A DNA stretch of 64,000 bases from Anagrus nilaparvatae. Its lineage: Eukaryota; Arthropoda; Insecta; Hymenoptera; Mymaridae. The DNA lies in the NCBI GenBank assembly GCA_022575985.1, contig JAKSXM010000007.1:31870501-31934500 (forward strand), given 5' to 3'. Below are positions 21,730 through 33,490 of this stretch, piece by piece. The position numbers were made by a program, and so were the translations under genes. Every line of letters begins with the position of its first letter. The first letter of the stretch is position 1. A model generated the notes under the pieces. It did no database searches. It was given only the letters and a program-made list of their open reading frames with translations, and was not told the DNA's origin.

Positions 21730-22813
21730 CACTGAAAAACCGGTACCATTGAAACAATGACTTAGAAGCAATTGATATAAGCCAATGACGGATATCATAA
21801 ATTCAATGGCGAGATTGAAATTATTTCAAATATTTAAAGCTATTGAAATGATTATGAATACATATCATTTCAATGTATAATAAACAGAAAATAAGTAAAA
21901 ATTTATTTTTTTTTTCTTTTTTTTTTTTACATTTATTATTTTATTTTAATGTTTACTTATTTAATTATTCCTCGCTTGTGTATTTTTTTTTAAGGCGGTA
22001 TTGTTAATTTGTTATATTAATTTTCGATTTTTTTTATGAATTATTTTTTTTATTAATTATTATTACATTATTATATACATTATGAATTTAATTTTTTTTT
22101 TTTAATTTATTATTAAATAAAAAAACTGCGACTTCATCCGGGATCGAACTGGGTACCGTTGTGAACCGTGTTGATCAGTAAGCAGCGATCTTATCCATTA
22201 CGCCAGCAGGACTCTTTGAATTAATAAAAAAATTTTGAAGACTATATGTTACAGGTAATAATTTTCCCACCCCTTTTAATATTAAGAGTAATTTATGCAT
22301 ATCTAGGTATAGTGAATACATATTTAAAAATAATAATTAAATCTAACATAAATAATTTTTAGAAAATTCCATTTCTTTATAATAGTAATAATGAATAGCA
22401 CTAATGTAAACAAAAACACCGCGCGCGCCATTAAAAGCCATAATTATAGTCTGAGTAAACAATAAATACGCAGAAGGATAGAAAGAGAAAGAGTAGTATA
22501 CCTAGACATATGCACAATACGTACTTTTTTTGTTATTATTAATATTATTGAACTAAAATCAATTTCTATTGATTGAATGCTTTTAAACGTTAAATCAAAA
22601 TATTAAAAACAATTATTTTGATTGTATGCTCTCTATTAATTCAATCTTATATTCTCTTTTATTTTGACGAAAATTTACATCAAAACAATGACTGCCATAT
22701 TAATGGCGAGAAGCTATTCGTTTAATAGCGGCGCCATCAAATCAATGATATATTCTATTGGCATATTTCAATCGCTTCTAAGTCATTGTTTCAATGGTAT
22801 CGGTTTTTCAGTG
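21730..22813 (-). mobile_element. TA-flanked inverted-repeat element with pol III module, copy 2
   Basis: Nearly identical to 12241-13306 but in the opposite orientation. The right flank is TA; the left flank is AA, presumably a mutated TA. The slightly greater length comes from small indels in T runs. Confidence 0.8.
22129..22212 (-). ncRNA. tRNA-like pol III unit in copy 2
   Basis: On the minus strand the A-box TGGCGTAATGG, the B-box GTTCGATCC (complement of 22141-22149) and a following T run are all intact. It differs from copy 1 by a few substitutions, for example GATAAGATCG instead of GATAAGGTCG. Confidence 0.65.
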
Positions 22814-22859
22814 TACTACAATTTTTTGTACAATCTTGTACGATGATCTTATTAATAAA

Positions 22860-23135
22860 AAAAAAAAGTCTGCGGGTGACATAGGCTATAGTTTTTTTAC
22901 TCAGCTATCGTAGTTTTTGAGGTATTTAATTTTTAGTGTTTTTGAACTTGATAAAATTTTTGACAAAAATCGAAATATCTCGAGACTATCAAAAAAATTT
23001 TCCATCGCACATTGTAGTATTCGATTTGGCACTAATTTTTACGTATTCTCTAAAATTTTTATTCAAAACGGAAGTATCTTTAAAATTTTTTCAAATTTTC
23101 TTTGAAGCTATTAAAAAAAATTTATTTTATTTTAA
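22860..23135 (+). mobile_element. Helitron body fragment
   Basis: Colinear with 5800-6080 and 27655-27935 (AAAGTCTGCGGGTGACATA, GCTATCGTAGTTTTTGAGG, TATCTCGAGACTATC, TTTTTACGTATTCTC). The large palindrome at 23136 interrupts it; related sequence resumes after 26850. Confidence 0.6.
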
Positions 23136-24316
23136 AAGAGCTTGGCCGTATATGATAGGCGAATTTGCACTCACCCTGTATAGCTAATTTCAACTAAGCA
23201 TATGTTTGGGTATCGAAAAAGAAAATTTTTCACGATGGTTTTAGACCTCTAGCATCTTTCTGTTGCGCGCTACTTCAAAAAACGTCTAAAAATCAATTTT
23301 GTTTTCACATATTTTCACATGTTTTCATAATAACACAACTCTTCGCCATGTTAACATTTTTGGACCTAGCTGGGCTTGTTCGACGGTAAATCTAACGTAC
23401 TTTTTGGGAATATTTTTTGCGCACCCTCCACGGCCATCCTCTCTCCACCAGACGCTTAAAACTAGATTTTCAAAAAGGCAAAAAATTTAAAAAAACGATT
23501 TCTTTCGAGCACGTTTAGAGGTTTGCAAAAAATTTTTTTTTTCTTATGTATATTTTTTGTTGAACATTACTCTACTGGTCATAATTTTTCATTATAGGTG
23601 GTGGAACATGCCGAAAAATCGAAAAAACCATTTTTTTCTTATTTTTTTCTTTCATCTTCATAACAACATAACTCTTCGCCATGTTAACCTGTTCCGACCT
23701 AACTGGGCTTATTCAACGAGGAATCTAGCGTACTTTTTGAAATATTTTTTCCGCGCCCTCCACGGCTCTCCTTCTTCCACTAGCCGCTTAAAACTAGATT
23801 TTCATTAAGTCAAAAAATTGAAAAAAACTTTTTTTTTCGAGCACGTTCAGAGGTTTGTAAAAACTTTTTTTTTTCTTATGTATATTTTTTGTTGAACATT
23901 ACCCTACTGGTCATAATTTTTCATTATAGGTAGTGGAACATGCTGAAAAATAAAAAAAAACATTTTTTTCTTATATTTTTCTTTCATCTTCATATCAACA
24001 TAACTCTTCGCCATATTAACCTTTTTGGACCTTCTTGGGCTTGTTCGACGGGGAATATAACGTTCTTTTCGGAAATATTTTTTTCTCGACCTCCAGTGCT
24101 CTCCTTCTTCCACCAGAAGCTCAAAACTAGATTTTAAAAAAGTCAAAAAATTGAAAAAAACGATTTTTTTTAGCATGTTCAGAGGTTCGGAAAAATTTTA
24201 TTTTTCTTATGTGTAATCTTTGTTAAGGATTACCGAACTAGTCATAATTTTTCATTATAGTTTTTGAAATATGTCAAAAAATCGAAAAAACCATTTTTTT
24301 TATTTTCTTCTTTCAT

Positions 24317-24684
24317 GAGATATTTTTACCTTTGTTATATCCGTCTTGAGAGTGACTTCGTTTATAAATATTTTAGACTACGCGTTTCAGAATTGAAAAT
24401 TCCATTATCAGGTGTATTATTTGTCAGATGTTAAAAAATAAATATAATGATTAAAGTTTCTAAAAACTAATTATTTTTTAAAAACTTTTTAGAAACTTTA
24501 ATCATTATATTTATTTTTTAACATCTGACAAATAATACACCTGATGATGGAATTTTCAATTCTGAAACGCGTAGTGTAAAATATTTATAAACGAAGTCAC
24601 TCTCAAGACGGATATAACAAAGGTAAAAATATCTCATTTTAATTAAGGTGACTTGGATATTCAAATTCATTATGAATACTTCAA
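24317..24684. mobile_element. Small foldback with a 13-bp target duplication
   Basis: A palindrome (24317-24635, centre about 24476, arms about 155 bp) is followed by a 49-bp one-sided tail. TTTCTTCTTTCAT flanks it at 24304-24316 and 24685-24697. The mirror arm of the host palindrome (about 25640-25680) keeps the empty site, confirming the insertion points. It contains TCAATTCTGAAACGCGTAG. Confidence 0.8.
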
Positions 24685-25110
24685 TTTCTTCTTTCATATT
24701 TTTAATATTACATAACTCTTTAATATTTTAACCTTTTTCGACCTACCTGGCCTTGTTTGATGGGGAATCTAACGCATTTTTCGGAAACATTTTTTTCACG
24801 CCCTTCTCGTACCTCCCACTCCTCTGCCCCCCACTAGACGCTTGAAACTTTACTTTAGAAAAGTCAAAAAATTAAAAAATCCGATATTTTCCTTGCGCTT
24901 TAAAAGTCACGGTAAACAATTTTTTTTTCTTTTGTATATTTTTTGTAGAAAATTACCGTACTGGTCATAATTTTCCATTATAGGTGGTGGAACAAGACCA
25001 AAAAACGTTTACACTCAGATAAAAATATGGAATGGTCTTAATCCACGTTTAGCCGACTATTTTTTTTGAAGATGATCAGGAATACGATAATACTGATAAT
25101 TAAATATGCA

Positions 25111-25247
25111 TATACACGGTCTTTGTGAAACAGAAGTAGTGAAAGTAGAAGAGCGCCAAAATAATTCAAAAATTTCTATGCTAGTGCTTATGGTGCTCTT
25201 TTAGTGGGCGTGGTTTCACTACTTCTGTTTCACAAAGACCGAGTATA
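25111..25247. mobile_element. Short TIR element at the palindrome apex
   Basis: Terminal repeats of about 34 bp begin TATACACGGTCTTTGTGAAA, with one mismatch between the ends. Total 137 bp, no ORF. It lies inside the loop of the 3.7-kb palindrome. Confidence 0.7.
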
Positions 25248-26108
25248 AATATTTTTATTTAATTTTATTAATGGTGGTTTATTTTCTTCTGTAATTATAT
25301 ATACATTTTTTAATACCGATTTCATATGAATGATCATTTTCAAAAGTATGTAGATTTAAAAACCTATAATATGTAAAAATTATTAAAATTTAATGTATTG
25401 AAACAAAATAAAATTATATATTGTTTAGTCTATACTATATTCAATACTGCTAATTATCAGTAATTAATCTTCAAATCACTTTAGGCATGTTCCACTACCT
25501 GTAGTAAAAAAATATGACCAGTACGGTAATGTTCAACAAATAATATACCCAAGAAAAAAATGTTTCCGAAAAATGCGTTAGATTCCCCATCAAACAAGGC
25601 CAGGTAGGTCGAAAAAGGTTAAAATGTTGAAGAGTTATGTAACATTAAAAATATGAAAGAAAAAAATAAGAAAAAATGGTTTTTTCGATTTTTTGGCATA
25701 TTTCACCACCTATAATGAAAAATTATGACCAGTTCGGTAATGCTTAATAAAGATTACACATAAGAAAAATAAAATTTTTCCGAACCTCTAAACATGCTTA
25801 AAAAAAATCGTTTTTTTCCATTTCTTGACTTTTTTAAAATCTAGTTTTAAGGGTCGGATGGAGGAAGGTGAGCCGTGGAGGGCGCGGAAAAAATATTTCT
25901 AAAAATTACGTTAGATTCCCCGTCGAACTAGCCAAAGTATATCCAAAAAGGTTAATATGGCGAAGAGTTATGTTGTTATGAAGATGAAAGAAAAAAATAA
26001 GAAAAAAATGGTTTTTTAGATTTTTTGGCATATTCCAGCACATATAATGAAAAATTATGACCAGTAGAGTAACGTTCAACAAAAAATATACATAAAAAAA
26101 AAAAATTT

Positions 26109-26708
26109 TTAGCAAACCTCTGAACGTGCTCGAAAAAAAAATTTTTTTTTAATTTTTTGACGTTTTGAAAATCTAGTTTTAAGCGTCTGGTGGAGGGAGA
26201 AGGGCCGTGGAGGGCGCGCAAAAAATATTTCCAAAAAGTGCGTTAGATTCTCCGTCGAATAATCCCAGTTAGGTCGAAAAAAGTTAACATGGCGAAGAGT
26301 TATGTTGTTATGAAGATGAAAGAAAAAAATAAGAAAAAAATGGTTTTTTCGATTTTTCCGCATGTTCCACCACCTATTATGAAAAATTATGACCAGTAGA
26401 GTAATGTTTAACAAAAAATATACATAAGAAAAAAGAAATTTTTTGCAAACCTCTAAACGTGCTCGAAAAAAATCGTTTTTTTCAATTTTTTGACTTTTTG
26501 AAAATCTAGTTTTAAGCGTCTGGTGGAGAGAGGAGGGCCGTGGAGGGTGCGCAAAAAATATTCCCAAAAAGTACGTTAGATTTACCGTTGAACAAGCCCA
26601 GTTAGGTCCAAAAAGGTAAACATGACGAAGAGTTGTGTTATTATGAAAATATGTGAAAATATGCGAAAAAAAAATTGATTTTTTGACGTTTTTTGAGTTA
26701 TCGCACAA
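26109..26708 (-). other. 199-codon open frame over tandem units, probably not a gene
   Basis: The longest frame outside the BEL element. It crosses two 333-bp units and its halves repeat one another (HIFTYFHNNTTLRHVYLF and LIFFFHLHNNITLRHVNFF). The composition is dominated by Phe, Asn and Lys from the AT-rich DNA. Similar shorter frames in the left arm are broken at unequal places. Openness is explained by the repeat lacking stops in one frame. Confidence 0.3.
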
Positions 26709-26849
26709 CAGAAAGATGCTAGAGGTCTAAAACCAACGCGAAAAATTTTCTTTTTCGATACCCAAACACATGCTTAATTGAAATTAGTTATACAGGGTGA
26801 GTTCAAATTCACCTATCTTATACGGCCAAGCTCTTTATAATGAATTTTA

Positions 26850-27935
26850 AGAAAATCCAATATTTGTTATCGCTCGATGATAAGGAGAGTAATAAATTTC
26901 ATAATGTTAAAAAACGACCTTTCCGAGCATTTTTTATGTTATTTTTAATCATTTATTTGAAACTCTTAATTACATAAAACCAGTGTCAAAATAAAGTTTT
27001 TAATATTTTTGGGAAAAAATAAATTTTTTGAAAATTTTGTTAAAAAGTGAAAAATCTGATAAATATGATAAAATTTGATTTTTAAAAACATTTTATTATA
27101 TGATTTGAGATAAAAATAAGAATCTTGGAGAAAAATTCAAGACATTTTAGTACTCATAAAAAGAAATAATATAATTTATTATATAATTTTACGCAATTGG
27201 TATTACTTGATTCAGTCAATTCTAGAACCATCTATAAGTAGTATGTCTTAATACTATCAAAGAATATATATACTTACGTATAGAAAAACAGTTCTTATGT
27301 ATTTTTTTCCGCTTGAATTTTAACTAAAAATGAGATGTTAGATGGAGTTAGTCTCAGTCTCTATTTCCCCCTCTTTACATACCGACTTATATCAACTAGT
27401 ATACACATTTTATATATAAGTAAACTAGCGCTTGAGTTGAGAAAAAATCGGTGTTGGCGCAACCGAAATAACTATGAGTTGCGCCAACTCGGTGAAAAAA
27501 AATACATAAGAACTGTTTTTCTATACGTAAGTATATATATTCTTTGATACTATATATATATATTTAAAAATTTATTTTTCTGTCTGTTTGTCTGTACCCT
27601 AATGACTTAAGAACCGCCGAAACAATTAGCATGAAACCGGTGTTAAAATAAAGAAAAAAAGTCTGCGGGAGACATATGCCATAGTTTATCGACTCAGATA
27701 TCGTACTTTTGGAGATATTAAATATTTAGTATTTTTAAACTTGATAAAATTTTTCAAAATTTTTAACAAAAGTTAAAATATCTCGAGACTATTGAAAGAT
27801 TTTTCGATGGAACTTTGTTGTATTCGATTTGGCAACAATTTTTACGTATTCTCTGAAATTTTTATTCAAAACAGGTATGTTTAAAATTTTATGAAATATT
27901 TTTGACGCTGTTAAAAAAATTTTATATATATAAAA
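26850..27935 (+). mobile_element. Helitron body and 5' end, interrupted
   Basis: 26930-27250 matches 6110-6360 (ACATAAAACCAGTGTCAAAA, GGTATTACTTGATTCAG), and from 27547 the 5' signature resumes with TATTTAAAAATTTATTTTTC, CTGTCTG and the AAAGTCTGCGGGAGACATA body. The element at 27258 splits the 5' end. Confidence 0.6.
27258..27546. mobile_element. 289-bp MITE with long TIRs, 7-bp target duplication
   Basis: TIRs of about 50 bp (CAAAGAATATATATACTTAC onward) are flanked by ATACTAT on both sides (27251-27257 and 27547-27553). It sits within a Helitron 5' end whose uninterrupted form exists at 6346. A 71-codon frame within it is incidental. Confidence 0.75.
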
Positions 27936-28055
27936 TATAATATATATATAAAATATATTTTGGACAATAAAAACATGATAATAAAAAAAATTAATTAAAA
28001 AAAATCAAAACAACAACACCGGGAACAAATCAGTTTTCATATTATATATAATTTA

Positions 28056-28140
28056 CTAGCTGATTGGCCTCGCGTTGCTCTGCTTAACCAAATAAAAACT
28101 CTTGTGCATTAATTTTTTTATATTTTAATCATATTTAGTT
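28056..28140 (-). mobile_element. Helitron 3' terminus, minus strand
   Basis: Minus strand reads GCAACGCGAGGCCAATCAG then CTAG (28059-28056) followed by T. The 5' end could not be placed, so only the terminus is called. Confidence 0.5.
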
Positions 28141-28369
28141 AATTATAATAAATTTAATCATACGTGATTTAAATGCAATTTAATTTTATTTAAAAATGAA
28201 TGAGAACAGAATTAATTTTATCCTTCTAAAATTAACAAAAAAATTTTATAATTCATATTAAGAAAAAGTTACATGATTATTTATAAATATTTATAACTAA
28301 TGAGGTATATTTTATAACATAAATAATTATTGATAATAAATAATAATTGAAAATAAAATATAGTGATAT

Positions 28370-29755
28370 GCAGCTTTTTTAACCAAATTTCCAGTTTTTT
28401 TCATATTGTAGATAATTAATATTTAAATATTTTCTATTTTCATATTCATCACAACTGATATTGTAGACAATCAATATGAATTTTACTATAGAATGAAATT
28501 TTCATAATTTTTTATTGTTCATAAATAGGACAGGTGATATCCATTTCACTCTATGGTGAAATTTTTTTAGCTTTTTCATAAATAAAACAGCCAGCAATAT
28601 AGATTGAAAATTTTGAATTTTTTTCATAATGTAGACAGCCAATATAAATTTTACTATAGAGTGAAATTTTTATAATTTTTTATTTTTCAATTAATAGTAC
28701 AGCCGATATCCATTTTACTCTATGGTGACATTTTTGGGATTTTCCATATATAAAACAACTAACAATATAGATTGAAATTTTTGCTGTTTTTTTATATTTT
28801 AGACAATCAATATGAACACTTACTCTGGAGTGAAATATTTATTATTTTTTTTTTTTCATTAATAGGACAGAAGATGTCCATTTTACTCTATAGTGAAATT
28901 TTTTGGGTTTTTTCATATATAAAACAGTCAACAATATAGATTGAAATTTTTTCAGTTTTTTCATATTGTCGACAATCAATATGAATTTTACTATCGAGTG
29001 AAACTTTTATAATATTTTTTATAAACTTTTATAATTTTTATAATGTTTTCATAAATAGGACAGCCGATATCTATTATACTCTAAATATGGTGAAATTTTT
29101 GAGTTCATATATAAAACAACTAACATTATAGATTGAAATTTTTGCTGTTTTTTTATATTGCAGAGAATCAATATTAATTTTACTCTAGAGTGAAATATTT
29201 ATAATTTTGGTTCCTCATAGAGGACCCATTGTTTTAGGTGAAATTTTAATTTCTAATTTTTTGACATATACGCACGTTTTGAGACCTCAGGATTCTAAAA
29301 AACCAGTTTTTAAAAAAATTATGTATGTGTGTGTGAGTGTATGTATGTATGTATGTTTGTAGCACTGTCACCGGTGATATTTCACAACCAGTATGACATT
29401 AAGACCTATTTTTTTTATAAAATTTTTTTCACCAAAAAATTTCCAGGTATTTTTTTTTTTTTTTAATTTGGATGTAATACCTCATTTTTATCCACGCAAG
29501 TAAATTTTTGTAGTATTTTCATATTGTAAACAGCTAATATGAACTTTACTATACAATTAAATTTTAAAAATTTTTGTTTTCTTTATTCTTAGGACTGCCG
29601 ATACCTATCTTATTTCATAATGAAATTTTTTGAGTTTTTTCATATATTTAAATAGCCGACAATATACATGGTAAATTTTTAGTTTTTTCATATTGTATAC
29701 CGCCAATATGAAATATACCATACAGTTAAATATTTCTATTTTTTTTTCATTCTTA
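28370..29755 (+). repeat. Degenerate tandem array, 160-195-bp units
   Basis: About seven units, each with ATAGGACAGCCGATATCC, GTGAAATTTTTTGAG, ATAAAACAGCCAACAATATAG and GACAATCAATATGAATTTTAC. It continues at 30928-31400 after the palindrome, and related units occur at 62110-62470. A TATG/TGTG microsatellite is at 29320-29362. Confidence 0.7.
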
Positions 29756-30925
29756 CCCGCTTGCCAGCGTAGCTGGCGTTAATACTGGCGTTAACTCGAG
29801 ATTCAACAACGTCTTTGACAACGTTGTTTACGCTAGATTTAACGCCGGTAAAATGCATTCGTTATTTTTTTTTTTTTAATATTATAAAGAGCATAATTTT
29901 AATTCATATTTTTGGGAATATAGGATTAAATAAGGAAAAAAAATCTTTTTATTTATTTGAAAATATATATAAACGGTTTATTGAATAATATTACATTTTT
30001 TTTTCAATTTTTATGAACTTTAAAAAGCACATGCATTTTCGAAGGCCCTTTCTACACCAGAAAATATAATTTTTTTTATTTTACTTATATAAAACACTTA
30101 TTTATTACAGAAATTACAGCACTATCTTAAAATTATAATGAATTCATTTAATAAAAAAATTAATGTCTTTAAAAATTATTCTATTATAATAGAAATAAAT
30201 TTTAACTAACACATTTTTTCACTGATGTATCACGCTTATCACTTCTTCTTACAAACTAAAAACCCAATATGGAGAATCTGTGGGGAATATCAGAGTGAAA
30301 GGAAGTTGGGAAGACCATAATTATGCGCACTTAAAATTTTGTAGAATTTTGGAACTACAAACGACTCTACAAACGCGCATCAACCATATTGAATTTTAGT
30401 TTGTAAGCAGAAGTAATAAAGCGTGGTGCAAGTGAAAATGTGTGTTAGTTAATTTATTTATTTATTATGTATGCATTTTATTTATATTTCTAATAAAAGA
30501 ATAATTTTTTAATGACAATAATTTTTTTATTAAATGATTTCATTTTAATTTTAAGTTGGTGTTGTATTAATTATCTGTAATATAATTATTTAAGTATTTT
30601 GAAAATGCATGTGCTTTAAAGTTCATAAAAATAGTTTTAAAAAATGTAATATTTTTCAATAAACAGTTTATATATATTTTCAAATAAATAAAAAGATTTT
30701 TTTTCCTTATTTAATCCTATATTCCCAAAAATATAAATTAAAATTAAGTTTTTTATATAATATAAAAAAAAAAATAAATAACGAATTTATTTTATCGGCG
30801 TTTAATCTAGCGTCAACAACGTTGTCAACACTCATCATAATCCAACGTTTTTAACAACGTTGTCAAAGACGTTGTTAAACCTCGAGTTAACGCCAGTATT
30901 AACGCCAGCTACGCTGCCAAGCGGG
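29756..30925. mobile_element. 1.17-kb palindrome with TA target duplication
   Basis: Ends CCCGCTTGCCAGCGTAGCTG and the complement are inverted over nearly the whole length, with a short unpaired middle around 30280-30380. TA flanks both sides (29754-29755, 30926-30927). The intact target ATTCTTAGGACTGCC survives in the neighbouring tandem unit at 29586. No ORF. Confidence 0.8.
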
Positions 30926-30986
30926 TAGGACTGCCGACATCTATAATATTACATCGTGAAATTTTTTTAATTTTTCATATGCATCT

Positions 30987-31204
30987 CCTTATGCAAGAAC
31001 CCCGTATAAAATTTTTGAAAGAAGAATAAGCGTAAAAGAGAATATACAAAAATCTTACAGTTCCGTATTTAAAAACAGGTAGCTTCAAGTGCCCCTCCCC
31101 GCTTTTACGTTATAATAGAAATACTACATAAACGATATACGTACCTGGATCTTCAAAATTTCCCTTTCTCTTTCAAAAATTTTATACGGGGTTCTTGCAT
31201 AAGG
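30987..31204. mobile_element. 218-bp MITE with 36-bp TIRs
   Basis: CCTTATGCAAGAACCCCGTA at the left and its exact complement at the right. No ORF; no convincing target duplication. It interrupts a tandem unit. Confidence 0.75.
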
Positions 31205-31419
31205 CGATTCAAATACAAAATAGCCAGAAATATAGATTGAAATTTTTGTAGTTTTTTCATATTGTAAACAGCTAATATGAATTTTACTATACAGCTAATT
31301 TAAAAAAATTTTTATTTTTTTCATTCTTAAGACTGTCGATAACTATTTTATTTCATAGTGAAATTTTTTGAGTTTTTTCATATATAAAATAAAAGAGTTT
31401 CAGGGCAAATTAATCCTTG

Positions 31420-31620
31420 GAAAAAATGCTATCTTTTTTAATTTTAGCTCACGGCACAGAGTTACAACTGTTTAAAGCTAAGAAGTGCAAATTTTAAAAA
31501 CTCAAAAATTGGTCATTTTTATCACTTCATATCTTAAAATGGTTTGTATTAAAATATAAAAACCAAAATGCTTTGTTTTTATTAAACGCATTTCTAAAGC
31601 CGCTTTTTTTGTTTTTTATT
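31420..31620 (+). repeat. Conserved block next to tandem arrays, copy 1
   Basis: CCTTGGAAAAAATGCTATC, then GAGTTACAACTGTTTAAAGC and CTTCATATCTTAAAATGGTT. The same block is at 61915-62060 in this orientation and at 36930-37215 inverted. It always borders the same tandem families. Confidence 0.65.
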
Positions 31621-31630
31621 TAATGTATTC

Positions 31631-32640
31631 CTTAATCCGGACAAGACAAAAGCCATATATTTTGGCACCAGCCATTTTGTTGACCAACTAGACAAACTAA
31701 ATCTGCCTGGGGTGGTTGTAAGTGAGGGAGTCACTGTACCTTTCACTAGCGAGGTTACAAGTCTGGGAGTAATTTTAGACAGCAAATTGACCTGGGAATC
31801 ACATATTTCACTTGTGAGTAAAAAAGTCAACAGAGTACTTTACACACTGCGATTTATTAGGCAATGTACAAACGAAGATTTAAGAATCAAGCTTATACAA
31901 GCATTAGTGGTACCCCACTTAGACTATTGCTCTGTTGTATACCTAGACTGCTCGATAAATCTGAAAGACAGAATACAAAGACTGAGTAATACATGTTAAG
32001 ATACATTTATGGAATCGGCAGGGACACACATATTACTCCTTACAGAGACAAATTAGGGTGGTTAACCACAAACAATCGTAGGTTATATTTTATGTCCATC
32101 ATTATATATAAAATACTTCGTTTGCATCAGCCTGAATACTTAACTCACATTTTCAAAAAGTACGTTCCCAAAGAGACAGCCAGAGGTGAGTTAATAACAC
32201 GTGAATTAGAAACCCCTGAACGTGAAAAATGGCATGGTGACTGCTCATTCCAAGTACAGGGTACAAAATGTTGGAATTCCCTCCCTTCATCAATACGATT
32301 CCTCCCCTCACCTAACTCTTTTAAGGCAGGTTTATTAAAGTACTTAAAAAGCTCTAGTCATACATACAAAGACTCAGTCTTTTAATAATGTTTTATCAAG
32401 ACTAAAAGCATTGATGTTATTAGAAATTTAGTATTTCCTTATTTCCTGTTACTATTGTCTGTTTTACTCATTGTTGCCATGATGTTACTAAAATTGTTTC
32501 ATTTGATATAATTATGTTATATAATGTTATTAATAATTTATTGCATAGTTACATCTATATTTTTATAAACTTTATACATATACTGTTATATTTCTGTATC
32601 ATATTTTGTTCTGGACAAATAAATCATATTTACATTCATT
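31631..32640 (+). pseudogene. Non-LTR retrotransposon, 3' fragment with frameshift
   Basis: The fragment opens inside the reverse transcriptase with NPDKTKAIYFG (31634), then TSLGVILDSKLTWESHI and LVVPHLDYCSVVY, typical of the RT palm/thumb end of jockey/CR1-like LINEs. At about 31993 a one-base deletion shifts the frame; the second frame (to 32385) has LRYIYGIGRDTHITPYRDKL and CWNSLPSSIRFLPSPNSFK. An A-rich 3' UTR with AATAAA at 32618-32623 follows. Everything upstream of the RT end is missing, the usual 5' truncation of LINE copies. Confidence 0.8.
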
Positions 32641-33490
32641 AAAAAGAAATAGCAAAAAAAAGACTTAGAGTCCGATTTATTGAGTTATTGGGTTTATTCA
32701 TTGAAATAATAGTATTGAATTTAGCAGAAACTATACTTCACTTTAATTTTTTTTTCTAAAACAATCCTGTTTTATAGAAATGTTGTAATTTCAATTGTTT
32801 TTATGCAATATTAGCATTAAATTATTAGTATTGAATTTAGAAAAATATACCCAACTTAAATGTTTTCGAATATTGTCCGGTTTTATAGAAATCTTGAAAT
32901 CTCAAATATTTTTATGCAATGATAGCATTGAAATATATGTCTTAAATTTAGCAAAATGTACCCCGCTTTCAATTTTTTCAAATAATAGCCTGTTTTTTAG
33001 AACAGTTGTAATTTCAATTGTATTGAAATATTAGTAATCAATTTAGCAGAAACTATACCTCACTTTAGTTTTATTTCGAAAAGTTTCTTTTTTTATAGAA
33101 AAGTTGTAATTTCAATCGTTTTTATGCAATAATAGTATTGATATATTATAGTATTGAATTTATCAAAATATACCCAACTTAAATGTTTTTGAATTCCATC
33201 GTGTTTTATAGAAATGTTGTAATTTCAAATGTTTTTATGCAATGATAGCATTGAAATATCAGTATTGAATTTAGCAAAATATACCCAACTTAAATGTTTT
33301 CAAATATTGTCCTGTTTTATAGAAATCTTGTAATTTCAAATATTTTTGCAATGATAGAATTGAAATATTATTATTGAATTTAACAGAAAACAGAAATTAT
33401 ACCCCTCTTTAATATTCTTTTCGTTAACAGCTTAAGAAGATAAACTCATATTGATTGTCCACAATTTGAAAAACATCTAAAAATTTTAAT

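Larger units (their letters stand above)
23136..26835. mobile_element. 3.7-kb composite palindrome with 333-bp tandem units
   Basis: Outer ends AGAGCTTGGCCGTATATGA and TTATACGGCCAAGCTCT are inverted, followed inward by CACCCTGTAT and TCTAGCATCTTTCTGTTG on both sides. Each arm holds four units of about 333 bp marked by AACTCTTCGCCATGTTAAC (left at 23333, 23667, 24000 and 24713; right, inverted, at about 25618, 25951, 26284 and 26620). The loop is about 24995-25482. Unit translations give frames of 60-199 residues reading RWWNMPKNRKNHFFLIFFFH repeatedly. They are low-complexity products of the repeat and I do not call them genes. Confidence 0.8.

Noticed and set aside
23299..26708. A family of Phe-rich ORFs of 60-199 codons as paralogous genes
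   Set aside because: They are all translations of one AT-rich 333-bp repeat unit in both arms, with breaks at different points and low-complexity product.
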